A DNA stretch of 64,000 nt from F23-D06 sp963603365 (GCA_963603365.1 CAVCMI010000036.1:18064-82063); one strand, 5' to 3'. Shown: positions 33,759 to 43,220, counted from the first letter of the stretch. Numbers and translations: made by a program. Notes: generated from the letters alone by a model not told the origin.

Positions 33759-34625
33759 ATGAAAGGAATAGTATTGGCCGGCGGTTCCGGCACCCGTCTG
33801 TACCCGATTACGATGGCCATGAGCAAGCAACTCATGCCTATCTATGACAAACCGATGATCTATTACCCCATCGCCACGTTGCTGCAGGCACACATCCGCG
33901 AGATTCTGGTCATCTCCACCCCGCAAGACCTGCCGAATTTCGAGAAGCTGCTCGGCGACGGGTCGCGCATAGGCTGCCGTTTCGAGTACAAGGTGCAGGA
34001 AGTCCCTGACGGCCTGGCCCGCGCTTTCGTCCTCGGCGAGGACTTCATCCGCGACGACAAGGTGGCGCTTGTTTTGGGCGACAACATTTTCTACGGCGGC
34101 GGTTTTGAACAACACCTTATGGAAAACAATGACCCTGACGGCGGCGTGATCTTCGCCTACCATGTCTCAGACCCGCAGCGCTATGGCGTGGTTGAATTTG
34201 ACAGCCAGATGAAAGCCGTCTCCATTGAAGAAAAACCTGCCTGCCCCAAGTCAAACTATGCAGTCCCCGGACTTTATTTCTACGACAACAGCGTGGTAGA
34301 GGTTGCCAAGAGCATCAAGCCCAGTGCCCGCGGAGAGTATGAAATCACCGATGTCAACAGACATTTCCTGAATGAGGGGAAACTTAAAGTCTGCAAGATG
34401 GACAGAGGCACCGCCTGGCTCGACACCGGCACGTTCAACTCGCTGATTGAAGCCACACAGTTCGTGCAGGTCATCGAAGCACGCCAAGGCCTGAAAGTCG
34501 GCTGTATCGAGGAGATTGCCTATCGCCAAGGATTCATCGACAGCGACAAGCTGCGCAGAATTGCAGAGCCGCTGATGAAAAGCGGCTACGGCGACTATCT
34601 GGTCAAGCTGATCGGGCAAAACTGA
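33759..34625 (+). CDS. rfbA: Glucose-1-phosphate thymidylyltransferase
   Basis: RfbA (RmlA) makes dTDP-glucose, the first step towards dTDP-rhamnose and other deoxysugars. It has 288 residues. The nucleotide-binding signature GGSGTRLYP lies at 8-16, followed by KQLMPIYDKPMIYYP, LVLGDNIFYG and VEEKP-type block SIEEKPACPKSNYAVPGLYFYD. GTAWLDTGTFNSL is also diagnostic. rfbB, rfbC and rfbD are not in the window, which is common in Bacteroidetes where they are scattered. The 172 bases after the stop hold no recognised gene. Confidence 0.96.
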   Translation: MKGIVLAGGSGTRLYPITMAMSKQLMPIYDKPMIYYPIATLLQAHIREILVISTPQDLPNFEKLLGDGSRIGCRFEYKVQEVPDGLARAFVLGEDFIRDDKVALVLGDNIFYGGGFEQHLMENNDPDGGVIFAYHVSDPQRYGVVEFDSQMKAVSIEEKPACPKSNYAVPGLYFYDNSVVEVAKSIKPSARGEYEITDVNRHFLNEGKLKVCKMDRGTAWLDTGTFNSLIEATQFVQVIEARQGLKVGCIEEIAYRQGFIDSDKLRRIAEPLMKSGYGDYLVKLIGQN

Positions 34626-34797
34626 ACCACAGCCAGGTTTTGTTCCCCGTTGGTGAACATTCGTTGCCAATGCGCATAAAGCGTATCAATGCTTTGTGCC
34701 AGAATCGATGTCAACCTGAAGAGCATTGCAAAAAGGACAATTGTCATTTCAAGCCTTCCCAACATTATATATATAGTGTATGGTCATGACAACGCTA

Positions 34798-36129
34798 TCA
34801 GTATAGCATGCGGAGCGTTTCATTCAGAAGCCGCACAATGCCCGGGCAGGCGGAAAGAGAGGCGTTTTCAGACGTGTCGTCGGGCTGGTGGCACGTGCCT
34901 GTCCTGCCTCCGAGTGTATAGACGAACACGGCCGGGACTCCTTTGCGCGAGAAAGGATAGTGGTCGCTGTTAGGGGCGTTTTTCCTGGGGTTTACTTTTG
35001 GGAGCAGAGAATACTTTCTGTTCAACGAATCGAGAGTTCTGAAGAACCGGGCGGTTTCTGTTTCATAAACATTCTCGACAGTGATGCCTTCGTCGCCGCC
35101 GCAGAGGAGGTCGAGGTTGAGCATCAGGGCTATGCGGGAGAAGTCAAGCAGAGAATCCTGCACAAAGCGTGACGAGCCCAAGAGCCCGGCTTCCTCGCCG
35201 CTGAAGAGGGTCAGCAGCACCGTATAGCGGAGCGGGTTCTGCTTAAAGCCGGCGGCCATGTCCAGCAATGTTGCCACGCCGGAGGCGTTGTCGTGGCATC
35301 CCGGGAACAGCACATCATCGCCCATCTGTCCCAAATGGTCATAATGGGCGCCGATGACCACGAAACTGTCCGGCTCTTGGGTTCCCTGAATCTGTGCGCA
35401 GATGTTCTGAGTGGCATACGCCGGGATCCAACGATTGTTGTACGAAAGAAACAGTTCCCGTGGGTTTTCCGTCATCATACCGGCACGGACATAGCACAAC
35501 ACATAGTCATAAAACAGTTTCGGGAAAGAAAACGACCAGGCAGGAATTTCAGGGACACCAAGCAGCATCCCCTGAAACGGCATGCGGGCACGGTCTGTCT
35601 TGCGGAAAAGACTGTAGCAAAACGCATATACGGACTTGACCGTTGCTTCGTCAGCGCAATGTGACACATCAACATAAAGCAAGGCGTTGCCGATCATCTT
35701 TTCATTGTTAGCACAAAAAGAGGCAAGGGCGGCAGAATCTGTCAAAATCTGGGGCGTTATGGGCAGAATCCGGAAAGTGCCGTGAGCAGAACGCGAAAAA
35801 GGGGAAATGGCGAAGTCTTTCCACCCCTCGAGTCTCTGTCGGTCCAATATGGCATCGACCTCCCCTTCCATAGCGTATGAGGGAAACGAATATCGTTCGT
35901 AATAATCCGGATAATAAAACGGTGCAATATCCAACCGGCGGAACTGCTCTCGCAAATAATCTGCGGCGATGCTGTCTCCACGGTAAGCATAACCTCGCCC
36001 GTACATGGACGGGGCGCTCAAATCTCGGATGTATTGACGGATCTGCACCGTGTCCTGAGCAGAAACATAGCCGTAAAAGCATAAAAAGGACAGGACTGCG
36101 AGGAAAGACCTTGCGATTATCCTCTTCAT
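34798..36129 (-). CDS. M28-family zinc aminopeptidase, exported
   Basis: This is a 443-residue peptidase with a signal peptide (FLAVLSFLCFYGYVSAQ). The M28 metal and catalytic residues are recognisable in VIGAHYDHLG, GCHDNASGVATLLDMA and FSGEEAGLLGSSRFV, and NLDLLCGGDEG supplies a further ligand. SDHYPFSRKGVPAVFVYT is the C-terminal His block. The ATG at 36127-36129 is chosen because it starts the signal peptide. The open frame to 36216 adds a hydrophobic but non-conserved leader. It probably trims peptides in the periplasm, fitting an amino-acid fermenter. Confidence 0.9.
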   Translation of the reverse strand: MKRIIARSFLAVLSFLCFYGYVSAQDTVQIRQYIRDLSAPSMYGRGYAYRGDSIAADYLREQFRRLDIAPFYYPDYYERYSFPSYAMEGEVDAILDRQRLEGWKDFAISPFSRSAHGTFRILPITPQILTDSAALASFCANNEKMIGNALLYVDVSHCADEATVKSVYAFCYSLFRKTDRARMPFQGMLLGVPEIPAWSFSFPKLFYDYVLCYVRAGMMTENPRELFLSYNNRWIPAYATQNICAQIQGTQEPDSFVVIGAHYDHLGQMGDDVLFPGCHDNASGVATLLDMAAGFKQNPLRYTVLLTLFSGEEAGLLGSSRFVQDSLLDFSRIALMLNLDLLCGGDEGITVENVYETETARFFRTLDSLNRKYSLLPKVNPRKNAPNSDHYPFSRKGVPAVFVYTLGGRTGTCHQPDDTSENASLSACPGIVRLLNETLRMLY

Positions 36130-36285
36130 TAAAACAAAAAAACGAAAGAAAACCATAATCCGACTATATACATCAACTGTTTGGAACAACTGAACATCTA
36201 TGATAAAAATGTACAATTATTCGCACGACGGCGATGACAAACCATTGCATAGCGTGTTTCCCGGGCGGCAGCCGCACCACAAAAA

Positions 36286-36507
36286 TCAATACTCGTCGTC
36301 GTTGAAGAAGAAATCCTCTTTAGAGGGATAGTCTGGCCAAAGCTCCTCTATAGAATCATATTGTTGACCTTCGTCCTCAATTTCCTGAAGATTCTCTATA
36401 ACCTCCATCGGTGCACCTGACCTTATGGCATAGTCGAGCAGTTCCTCCTTGGTGGCAGGCCATGGTGCGTCTTCAAGTTTCGTAGCCAATTCTAATGTCC
36501 AATACAT
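36286..36507 (-). CDS. DUF2795-domain protein
   Basis: This is a 73-residue cytosolic protein of the DUF2795 family, function unknown. The core LEDAPWPATKEELLDYAIRS is the family hallmark (a small helical domain with a WPATK-type turn). An acidic tail (DFFFNDDEY) follows. It lies downstream of the cobalamin adenosyltransferase, a neighbourhood I recall as common in Bacteroides, but it has its own promoter box at 36544-36551. Confidence 0.8.
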   Translation of the reverse strand: MYWTLELATKLEDAPWPATKEELLDYAIRSGAPMEVIENLQEIEDEGQQYDSIEELWPDYPSKEDFFFNDDEY

Positions 36508-36543
36508 AATACTATTCCATATTTTGTTTTAAATTATGGGCGG

Positions 36544-36551
36544 CAAAAGTA
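36544..36551 (-). promoter_or_regulatory. -7 promoter box of the DUF2795 gene
   Basis: The minus strand reads TACTTTTGCCGCC, 36 bases upstream of the ATG at 36507. Confidence 0.55.
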
Positions 36552-36601
36552 AAACAAAAAAACAAAAAAAACAACTATTGTACCATATTTTATCTCACTG
36601 A

Positions 36602-37129
36602 CTACCAAAAAGTTTCGTTGACATTCATTTTTTCATGATAAAATCTTGCCAGGACAAAGAAATAGTCGGACAGTCTGTTCAGCAATATGAGTGCGGGTTC
36701 GTAAGCCGGGTTGCGGTCTGTCAGCGGCACGGCGGCACGTTCTGCACGGCGGCAGACGGTTCTGCACACATGAGCCTGTGCGATAGCCATATTGCCTTGC
36801 GGCAAAATGAACCCTTTGAACGGGGGCAACTGTTCAGACAGTTCGTCAATCTTCATTTCGAGGCGTTCGGTGAATGCCGGAATGTCCGATTTTCTTCGGA
36901 AACTCTCCCATTTCTCGCAAGGTGTAGCCAACATTCCGCCAACCGAGAAGAGAGTCCGTTGCACCTCGGTTAAAAAAGCATCGGGAGCAACTGCCATCAG
37001 AACTCCGATTTGAGAATTGAGTTCATCAACTGTGCCATAAGCATTTATAAGCGTATCAGCCTTGCTGAGGCGAGTGCCGTCAGAGAGCGAAGTCATACCC
37101 TTGTCTCCCGTCTTCGTGTAAATTTTCAT
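36602..37129 (-). CDS. PduO-type cob(I)alamin adenosyltransferase
   Basis: The enzyme adenosylates cob(I)alamin with ATP to form coenzyme B12. It has 175 residues, the usual PduO length. The N-terminal ATP loop YTKTGDKGMTSLSDG is diagnostic, followed by DELNSQIGVL. The C-terminal active-site helix has CRTVCRRAERA (the R-x-x-x-R-R-A-E-R signature) and LNRLSDYFFVLAR. Coenzyme B12 serves methylmalonyl-CoA mutase in propionate/succinate metabolism. The promoter box is 18 bases upstream. Confidence 0.93.
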   Translation of the reverse strand: MKIYTKTGDKGMTSLSDGTRLSKADTLINAYGTVDELNSQIGVLMAVAPDAFLTEVQRTLFSVGGMLATPCEKWESFRRKSDIPAFTERLEMKIDELSEQLPPFKGFILPQGNMAIAQAHVCRTVCRRAERAAVPLTDRNPAYEPALILLNRLSDYFFVLARFYHEKMNVNETFW

Positions 37130-37146
37130 CTTTTAATTTTTTTCTG

Positions 37147-37154
37147 CAAAGGTA
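37147..37154 (-). promoter_or_regulatory. -7 promoter box of the adenosyltransferase gene
   Basis: The minus strand reads TACCTTTGCAG. It is 18 bases upstream of the ATG, leaving almost no room for a B12 riboswitch. Confidence 0.55.
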
Positions 37155-37166
37155 TCAAAAAAAATG

Positions 37167-37174
37167 TATCTTTG
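37167..37174 (+). promoter_or_regulatory. -7 promoter box of tRNA-Lys
   Basis: TATCTTTGCCGCC lies 25 bases before the tRNA 5' end, and is divergent from the minus-strand box only 12 bases away. Confidence 0.6.
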
Positions 37175-37198
37175 CCGCCGCAAAAGCAACTGCAAAAA

Positions 37199-37271
37199 GT
37201 CTCAGTAGCTCAGCTGGTAGAGCAATTGACTCTTAATCAATGGGTCCAGGGTTCGAATCCCTGCTGGGACA
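37199..37271 (+). tRNA. tRNA-Lys (anticodon CTT)
   Basis: The cloverleaf has acceptor GTCTCAG/CTGGGAC, D arm GCTC/GAGC, anticodon stem ATTGA/TCAAT with loop CTCTTAA (anticodon CTT, reading AAG), and T arm CAGGG/CCCTG with TTCGAAT. The 3' CCA is not encoded: CAC follows the discriminator A. It is a single-gene unit with its own promoter and terminator. Confidence 0.94.
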
Positions 37272-37277
37272 CACGGA

Positions 37278-37322
37278 AAGTCAGAGGGTTACGGATTGTC
37301 TTCCGCAACCCTCTTTCCTTTT
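37278..37322 (+). terminator. Intrinsic terminator after tRNA-Lys
   Basis: AGAGGGTT (37283-37290) pairs with AACCCTCT (37307-37314), extended by CGGA/TCCG inside, then TTTCCTTTT. The next 200 bases (to 37525) hold no recognised feature. Confidence 0.8.
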
Positions 37323-37525
37323 AGGGAATGAATCGGACGCGAGTCTCTATCCGTCAGCACTTTCTTTATCTCTCTTCCGCGCCTTGCCCTTGCTTTCTCT
37401 TTCCGACACCATGCCAATTCAGGCGCCAACTCCTCCCTCTTCCTGTCCTCTTCCTCGATTTCCGGATTGAGTCCGGACACCTTTCACTGCTGTCCGCTGG
37501 AAACTAAACAAATTGAGTTTACGCA

Positions 37526-39790
37526 CTATTTCAGAATGAACCGCACACCGGCATACCCCATAATGCCCGTTATAGGCGCATATATGACGGTCGCGTCGAA
37601 GAACTCTCCGAACGGATTGTCAGAGGATATGATCGGGTCCTTCTGTTTGTAGTTCAAAAGGTTTTCTCCTCCAATATAGAGTTCCCATCTTCTGAATTTT
37701 TTGGAAATCTGTGCATTCATAATGCAGTAAGTCTTTGAATACTCCGCTCTGCAGTACATTTCCGGACTGTTTTTGGTGTCGGGCAGCCGCTGCGGTCCGT
37801 TGACATGCAAGGTGAGGTTGAAACTCCAGCGGTCGTAGCGGGTGCTGTAATGGATATTGAAGATCCCTTTGTGGGGACTGGTGAGCACCTTCTCGCGCAT
37901 AACGCCGCCCGACATGTAACGCACGTCGTTGTAGCGGTAGGCAAACAGCAGTTCCAGCCTGGGCAGAGGCTTAAGCGTAAGTTCCATCTGCACAGAATGG
38001 GAGCGCGACCGGTTGCCTGTTCCATTGAAAACGCCGTTGAGGTTATATACATTGATGGCGTGTACGTCGCGGTCAAGGTCAACGATCACCTGGTTCATGA
38101 AGGCGGTATAGAAATAGTCGGCAGACAGGGAGCCTTTGCCGCCGGGCATGTTGAAACGTTGAACCAGGCTGATGCCGGCATTGACAGCCTCTTCGGGCTG
38201 CAGGTCTTCCGTCATATTGCAGCTGCGGCTGGAGGCGAGCAGGGAGAGGTTCTCGGCCAACACGTAGGCAGTGCGGTAGCCTTTGCCGGCCGACAAGCGG
38301 AGCGAGAAATTGTCCGTGGCTTGCCATTTCAGGTGCAGACGGGGCGTCCATAGCAATTTGCGGTACAGCAGGTCATAGTCGAACCGCAGGCCCGCCATCA
38401 CTACGAGTTTCGGTTCTATGATGTAGCAATACTCGCCGAAGAGTCCCGGCACGGTCTGATGTGTCATAGTGCGGAAGAGGCTGTCGGAGTTTGCAACACG
38501 TGTCACCCGTTCCGCATACCCGTCATACGAAAGGCCTGTTCCGGCGGTAAGTTTGTGCCGTTTGAGTGCGCCGTATTTGTTGGAATACAAAACATTGGCA
38601 TAAAAACTATGTTGTGTGGCGTCAAAAAGGCGCTTGCCGAACTGCGCTTGTGTGAAACCGGCAGAATAAGAGAGTATTGTGCCTATGCTTTCGTCCTCGC
38701 CTTTGAGCAGGAAACCGTTTTTGGTGATGAAATCGACTTTTTTGTTGTCAATGCGGATGCCGTAGATGCTGTCCGGTAACGTTTCGGAACGGAAACTGTT
38801 TTCCGTTTGCCCGCCGGCACGGTCGTCCCAGACAAAACCTGCGATTGTGCGGTTGACATACTTGCCCGGCACTTTCACATCCCAACGGTTCATCACGTTG
38901 AGTTGTCTGTTGAGCGGTGCGTCGAGGAAGCCGTCGCCGTTCATGTCCATTTTCGCGAACTGGTCACCCAAGGAGAGGAACAGCATTGTAGCGGCATTGT
39001 CCTCGTCTTTGCGTCCCACCTTGAGACGGGTGTTGAAATTGAGTTCGCCCTTGCCCATCGAGTTGCCGTAAAGGTTGAGGAATACCCTTTCGTTGTTGGT
39101 TTCCGGTTTCTTGTAGTCCACATTCACCTGTCCTGTAATAGCCTCGTAGCCGTTGGTCACGGAGGCCACGCCTTTGGAGACACTGATAGACTCCATCCAG
39201 CTGCCGGGCACAAAGCCGAGACCGAACTGCTGGGTAAGCAGACGGATATAGGGTACATTCTCGAGCAGTATCTGGCTATAGATGCCGGCGAGACCGAGCA
39301 TCGAAATCTGTTTGGCTCCGGTCACGGCGTCAGAATACTCCATGTCCACCGCCACGGTGCTCTCAAAGCTTTCAGCCAAGTTGCAACATGCTGCACGGCG
39401 CAGTCCTTGCTGCGTGATGACCGTGGTGAGAATAGGTTGTGTGGAGATAAACGATCCGTCGCGCGCCACCACCTGCACTTCAGACAAGGAATGGATATGC
39501 GACAGACAGATGGTAATGTCCTGCCGGGTTGAGGCAACGATCAGGGTCTCTGTTTCGTAAGAGGGGAATGATACCAGGAGCGTGTCCGTTTTGGCGCGGG
39601 GAATGGAAAAGTCTCCGTTGGCATCGGTATAGGTGCCGGTTGCTGTATGCAGCCACTGCAACGCCGCTGCCGCCACTGCGCTGGTGTCTCCCCGTTCGTT
39701 GATTTCGCATACCCTTCCGTGTAAATCTTGCGAATATGCTACTGAAAAGCAAGTTATTGTCAGTATTAAAAGGCAGAAAAAATTCTTCAT
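37526..39790 (-). CDS. TonB-dependent outer-membrane receptor
   Basis: This 754-residue receptor has a signal peptide (FCLLILTITCFSVAYS), a carboxypeptidase-regulatory-like N-domain (about 22-100, with TGTYTDANGDFSIP), a plug domain (about 105-230, with AESFESTVAVDM, ISMLGLAGIYSQILLENVPY and VTNGYEAITGQVNVDY) and a 22-strand-type barrel ending in YAGVRFILK. The barrel contains alternating aromatic strands and a terminal aromatic-rich region, as in this family. No SusD partner and no iron or B12 motif are visible, so the ligand is unknown. A promoter box lies at 39813-39820. Confidence 0.9.
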   Translation of the reverse strand: MKNFFCLLILTITCFSVAYSQDLHGRVCEINERGDTSAVAAAALQWLHTATGTYTDANGDFSIPRAKTDTLLVSFPSYETETLIVASTRQDITICLSHIHSLSEVQVVARDGSFISTQPILTTVITQQGLRRAACCNLAESFESTVAVDMEYSDAVTGAKQISMLGLAGIYSQILLENVPYIRLLTQQFGLGFVPGSWMESISVSKGVASVTNGYEAITGQVNVDYKKPETNNERVFLNLYGNSMGKGELNFNTRLKVGRKDEDNAATMLFLSLGDQFAKMDMNGDGFLDAPLNRQLNVMNRWDVKVPGKYVNRTIAGFVWDDRAGGQTENSFRSETLPDSIYGIRIDNKKVDFITKNGFLLKGEDESIGTILSYSAGFTQAQFGKRLFDATQHSFYANVLYSNKYGALKRHKLTAGTGLSYDGYAERVTRVANSDSLFRTMTHQTVPGLFGEYCYIIEPKLVVMAGLRFDYDLLYRKLLWTPRLHLKWQATDNFSLRLSAGKGYRTAYVLAENLSLLASSRSCNMTEDLQPEEAVNAGISLVQRFNMPGGKGSLSADYFYTAFMNQVIVDLDRDVHAINVYNLNGVFNGTGNRSRSHSVQMELTLKPLPRLELLFAYRYNDVRYMSGGVMREKVLTSPHKGIFNIHYSTRYDRWSFNLTLHVNGPQRLPDTKNSPEMYCRAEYSKTYCIMNAQISKKFRRWELYIGGENLLNYKQKDPIISSDNPFGEFFDATVIYAPITGIMGYAGVRFILK

Positions 39791-39812
39791 CTCGTTTTTT
39801 CAACAGTGCGGC

Positions 39813-39820
39813 AAAAGTAC
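39813..39820 (-). promoter_or_regulatory. -7 promoter box of the first TonB receptor gene
   Basis: The minus strand reads TACTTTTGCCGC, 22 bases upstream of the ATG at 39790. It lies between this gene and the DUF4249 gene, so the two receptors are separate transcription units. Confidence 0.55.
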
Positions 39821-39840
39821 GAAAAAGAACGCACTGTGCA

Positions 39841-40773
39841 CTACTCTTCCCAGATGACGGTATCCGTTTTGGAGGCGTAGCCGCACCACGCCCCTAACAC
39901 ATCATCTCCCTCGATGTTGGAGACAACCGGGGCGGGATTCATAAACGGGTTGCTTCCCATCACGGCCTCATATCCGCCCGTGGACAAGAACCGGTATGTG
40001 GCATAGTCTATCCGGCTGTGCTTCACAAACACCGTGTCGCCGGGCCTGAACGAAAGCCGGCGGAAATAACGGGCTTCGTCTTCAGACATGTTCGCCGACA
40101 AGATGGGAGACACTCCATAACGTTCCAGTTCATAATTGAAAGTGAGTCCGTTGAAAGTGCGGTCATCGAATGCCGGCGGCAGCGTGCTCGCCCACAGACG
40201 GTCGCGGAAGCGGGCGCAGTTCACTTTAACCTGAAATCGGTAGTAGTCTGTCGTGGCGGCATCATCGGTAAGCAGCACACGCAACGTCCTCATGGTGTCG
40301 GCATTCACAAGATCAGACGGACAGTCGAACCACAGCGAATCGATGTCAAAGGTCTGCGGTATGGAAGTCTTGGCCGTATAGGTCTTGCCTCCGTATTTCA
40401 CCGTAAGCATGTATGAAGTGTTCTCCTTGCCGAGAATATGGCTTCCTTTGTACGCAAAATAAAGCGGAGAGTCGTTGCAGTACTGAAACGACAGCCTTTC
40501 GCTTTCGCCGTCTGAAGTGGCGATCGAGACCTCGGCATCCATCACCAGCACACTGTCTTTAAGGTACTGCAAGTCCATTTCTGTGAAATAGGGAATGCTT
40601 TTGGTGATGAGCACCGTTGCCGGCTCTCCATTCTCAATGCTGCCCTCAATTACCAGTTTCGGGAGATAGTCTGGCAACTCGACTTCAATTTCAGTCTGAC
40701 ATCCCGAAAGAGACAAACAGACCAGTGAAACAAACAAAAGGAACGTCTTTTTTATTGAAGATTTGAGATTCAT
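39841..40773 (-). CDS. DUF4249 outer-membrane lipoprotein
   Basis: This is a 310-residue lipoprotein with signal FLLFVSLVCLSLSGC (lipid Cys25). The mature N-terminus EIELPDYLPKLVIEG-like (here EVELPDYLPKLVIEG) is the DUF4249 hallmark. The family is Bacteroidetes-specific and nearly always encoded directly after a TonB-dependent receptor, probably as its surface-exposed partner. The ATG at 40771-40773 is chosen because it starts the lipoprotein signal. The receptor stop is 24 bases upstream, so the pair is one operon. The transported compound is not known. Confidence 0.85.
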   Translation of the reverse strand: MNLKSSIKKTFLLFVSLVCLSLSGCQTEIEVELPDYLPKLVIEGSIENGEPATVLITKSIPYFTEMDLQYLKDSVLVMDAEVSIATSDGESERLSFQYCNDSPLYFAYKGSHILGKENTSYMLTVKYGGKTYTAKTSIPQTFDIDSLWFDCPSDLVNADTMRTLRVLLTDDAATTDYYRFQVKVNCARFRDRLWASTLPPAFDDRTFNGLTFNYELERYGVSPILSANMSEDEARYFRRLSFRPGDTVFVKHSRIDYATYRFLSTGGYEAVMGSNPFMNPAPVVSNIEGDDVLGAWCGYASKTDTVIWEE

Positions 40774-40796
40774 AATGTCATGGCATTTATGCTGTA

Positions 40797-43220
40797 TTAG
40801 AATTTGAACCACCATAATACGGAAGGAATGATCGGGAAGAGGCTCATCTGATAGGCTTTTGTCTGAATGGAGAAATCGGGATTTGCCGGCGACATGTCGA
40901 GAACTGCACTGGTCTCGAAGAAGATGAACAGCGGGTTTTTGCGGTTATAGACGTTATAGACGGAGAAGTTCAGTCCTGTCTCAAATCGTCGTGTCTTTTT
41001 CACTGTCCAGTTCACGGCCAAGTCGAGGCGATGATATGGCGGCAGGCGGTAGGCGTTGCGGTCGCTGTATTCGGTGATATAGGAGCCCATATAGAAATAG
41101 TAGCCGAGGGGAATGGTCATCGTGTTGCCCGAAGCATAGACCCACAAAGCCGAAACGCTCAGTTTGTTGCGCAGTATCTCGTACGAGAGGCTGATGGACA
41201 CGTCGTGGCGGCGGTCATATTTTGCCCAAAAAGGCTTTCCGTTATTCAGGTCATCAAACTGCCGACGGGTGAAGCCCAGCGTATAGCCCACAAAGCCCGT
41301 GAAACGTCCCCGTGTCTTCTTCACGAAGAATTCCGCCCCGCACGACCAGCCTTTCCCATAGACATAGAGTTGGTCGGGGTTGACGATGACAGAGGAGAGT
41401 TCCAAACCGTCACGGTACTCGGCAAGATGGTACATCTGCTTGTAATATAAGTCAATGTACGTTTCAAACATATTGTGTCTGAAGTTGCGGAACAGTCCTA
41501 AGGAGGTTTGCAGCACCGTCTGCGGCTTCAGCAGGTCGGTTGAGGGCATCCAAACGTCAGTAGGCAGCGATATGGAAGCCATCGAGATCTGGTGCATGAA
41601 CTGGTTGTTGATTGTGGCTGAAAGTTTGAGCGAGGTGGCGCTGTCAATCAGGAATCGCAGCGAGAAACGCGGTTCCAAGCGGTTGTAGTTGCTCACCGGT
41701 TTGCCGGCTTTGTACAACACGGAATCCTGCACACTGCCCTTCTCGTCAAGTATATAGCGCGTGAAAGGCCCCACGTGGCCGAAATTGGTATAGCGCAGTC
41801 CTATGCTGAGTTTCCATCTGCGCGACACATCCCACTCGTCGTGCGCATAGAGGCTGAACTCGTTGGCCAGATAAGGGGTCACCTTGGGAAGGCTGAAGTC
41901 GTACCCCTCGCCGGCCTGCACAGAATATTGTCCGGGATAGCAGACGTGAAAGATGTTGTGCACGCCGAGGCGGATGTTGTGTTTCGGTGTCGGCAGCCAT
42001 GTCAACTCGCTCTTGAAGGCATAGTCGCGCACCCCCGACTTGAGCGCGAACGAATAGACATCCATCCCCATATCTGTGGAAAAATCGTAGTAGCTGAACG
42101 TGGCGGAAGTGTTAAGGAACAGGCCCGCATTGAAGATGCAGTTCCAGCGGGCAGAAGCCGCGGCATTGCTCCAATTGAACTTGAAAGTGGTAAGGTTAGA
42201 AGTCGATTTGAAACCATAGTTGTCTTTGCCGTAATAGGCTCCGAAATAGAGGCGGTTGCGGTCGTTGACGATGACGTTGAACTTGGCGTTAAGGTCGTAG
42301 AAATAGAAATCCATGCCTTTCATCGGCGAGGTCTGCTTGAGTAAAGGCTGGACAAGCGCATCGATGTAAGTACGCCGTCCCGAGATGATGAACGAAGCCT
42401 TGTCTTTTTTCATAGGGCCCTGCACGGCAAGGTGAGAGAATATGAGCCCGATTCCGCCCTCTGTCTCAAAGCGTTTCATATTGCCGTCTTTCTGATAGAC
42501 ATTCAGCACCGAGGCGGCGCGGCCTCCGTAGTAGGCGGGCATGCCCGATTTTACCATATCTATGCTTTTCACGGCGTTGGCATTAAACACAGAAAAGAAC
42601 CCGAACAGGTGAGATGCGTTATATATGGTGGCGTCATCAAGGAGGATGAGGTTCTGGTCGGTGCCGCTGCCGCGCACATAATAGCCGCTGTTGCCCTCTC
42701 CGCCCGACTGTACGCCGGGGAGCAGTTGCACAGACTTCAGGATGTCCGCCTCGCCCAGCAGTGCCGGCAGTGCCTTGATGGTTTCCATTTTCAGTTCCAT
42801 ACGTCCCACGTCGGCTCCGGCGATGTTGCGGTCGTCACGCTCGCCCGACACCACAACCTCGTCGCCCGTGATGACGGCGGCCGACAGGTTGAAATTACGT
42901 GTCATGGTCTTTGACATACGCATTGTCTCCTCAACCGGAACATACGCCATGTGCTTCACCGACAGCCGGTAAACGCCCGCTGGCACTGTCACTGAATAAA
43001 AACCTGCCGAATTGGTGATGCACCCCTGCGGTTCCTGAAGACCGGCCGTGTCGGTAAGGATGACATAAACACCGGCCAGCGATTCTCCGTTGGACGCATC
43101 CTTAACAATGCCCGACATGGTGACCCGTTGCGCCATGGCCCCTGTCGGCAAGAGCAAGGACAGCAAGACCACACAAAGCCAGACTTGCAATGAGAATGGT
43201 TCCTTTTCTTTCAAAAACAT
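40797..43220 (-). CDS. TonB-dependent receptor paired with DUF4249
   Basis: This 807-residue receptor has a signal peptide (VWLCVVLLSLLLPTGAMAQ) and a carboxypeptidase-regulatory-like domain (about 32-115, GIVKDASNGESLAGVYVIL). The plug includes LPALLGEADILKSVQLLPGVQ and YVRGSGTDQNLILLDD, with NAVKSIDMVKSGMPAYYGGRAASVL at the end (about 130-245). The large barrel has many aromatic strands and ends SVLWWFKF. The order receptor-DUF4249 is a conserved pair of the phylum. The substrate cannot be deduced. The divergent PatB gene starts 122 bases away. Confidence 0.9.
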   Translation of the reverse strand: MFLKEKEPFSLQVWLCVVLLSLLLPTGAMAQRVTMSGIVKDASNGESLAGVYVILTDTAGLQEPQGCITNSAGFYSVTVPAGVYRLSVKHMAYVPVEETMRMSKTMTRNFNLSAAVITGDEVVVSGERDDRNIAGADVGRMELKMETIKALPALLGEADILKSVQLLPGVQSGGEGNSGYYVRGSGTDQNLILLDDATIYNASHLFGFFSVFNANAVKSIDMVKSGMPAYYGGRAASVLNVYQKDGNMKRFETEGGIGLIFSHLAVQGPMKKDKASFIISGRRTYIDALVQPLLKQTSPMKGMDFYFYDLNAKFNVIVNDRNRLYFGAYYGKDNYGFKSTSNLTTFKFNWSNAAASARWNCIFNAGLFLNTSATFSYYDFSTDMGMDVYSFALKSGVRDYAFKSELTWLPTPKHNIRLGVHNIFHVCYPGQYSVQAGEGYDFSLPKVTPYLANEFSLYAHDEWDVSRRWKLSIGLRYTNFGHVGPFTRYILDEKGSVQDSVLYKAGKPVSNYNRLEPRFSLRFLIDSATSLKLSATINNQFMHQISMASISLPTDVWMPSTDLLKPQTVLQTSLGLFRNFRHNMFETYIDLYYKQMYHLAEYRDGLELSSVIVNPDQLYVYGKGWSCGAEFFVKKTRGRFTGFVGYTLGFTRRQFDDLNNGKPFWAKYDRRHDVSISLSYEILRNKLSVSALWVYASGNTMTIPLGYYFYMGSYITEYSDRNAYRLPPYHRLDLAVNWTVKKTRRFETGLNFSVYNVYNRKNPLFIFFETSAVLDMSPANPDFSIQTKAYQMSLFPIIPSVLWWFKF

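Noticed and set aside
37130..37198. Cobalamin riboswitch before the adenosyltransferase gene
   Set aside because: The promoter box is only 18 bases from the start codon, leaving no space for a riboswitch.
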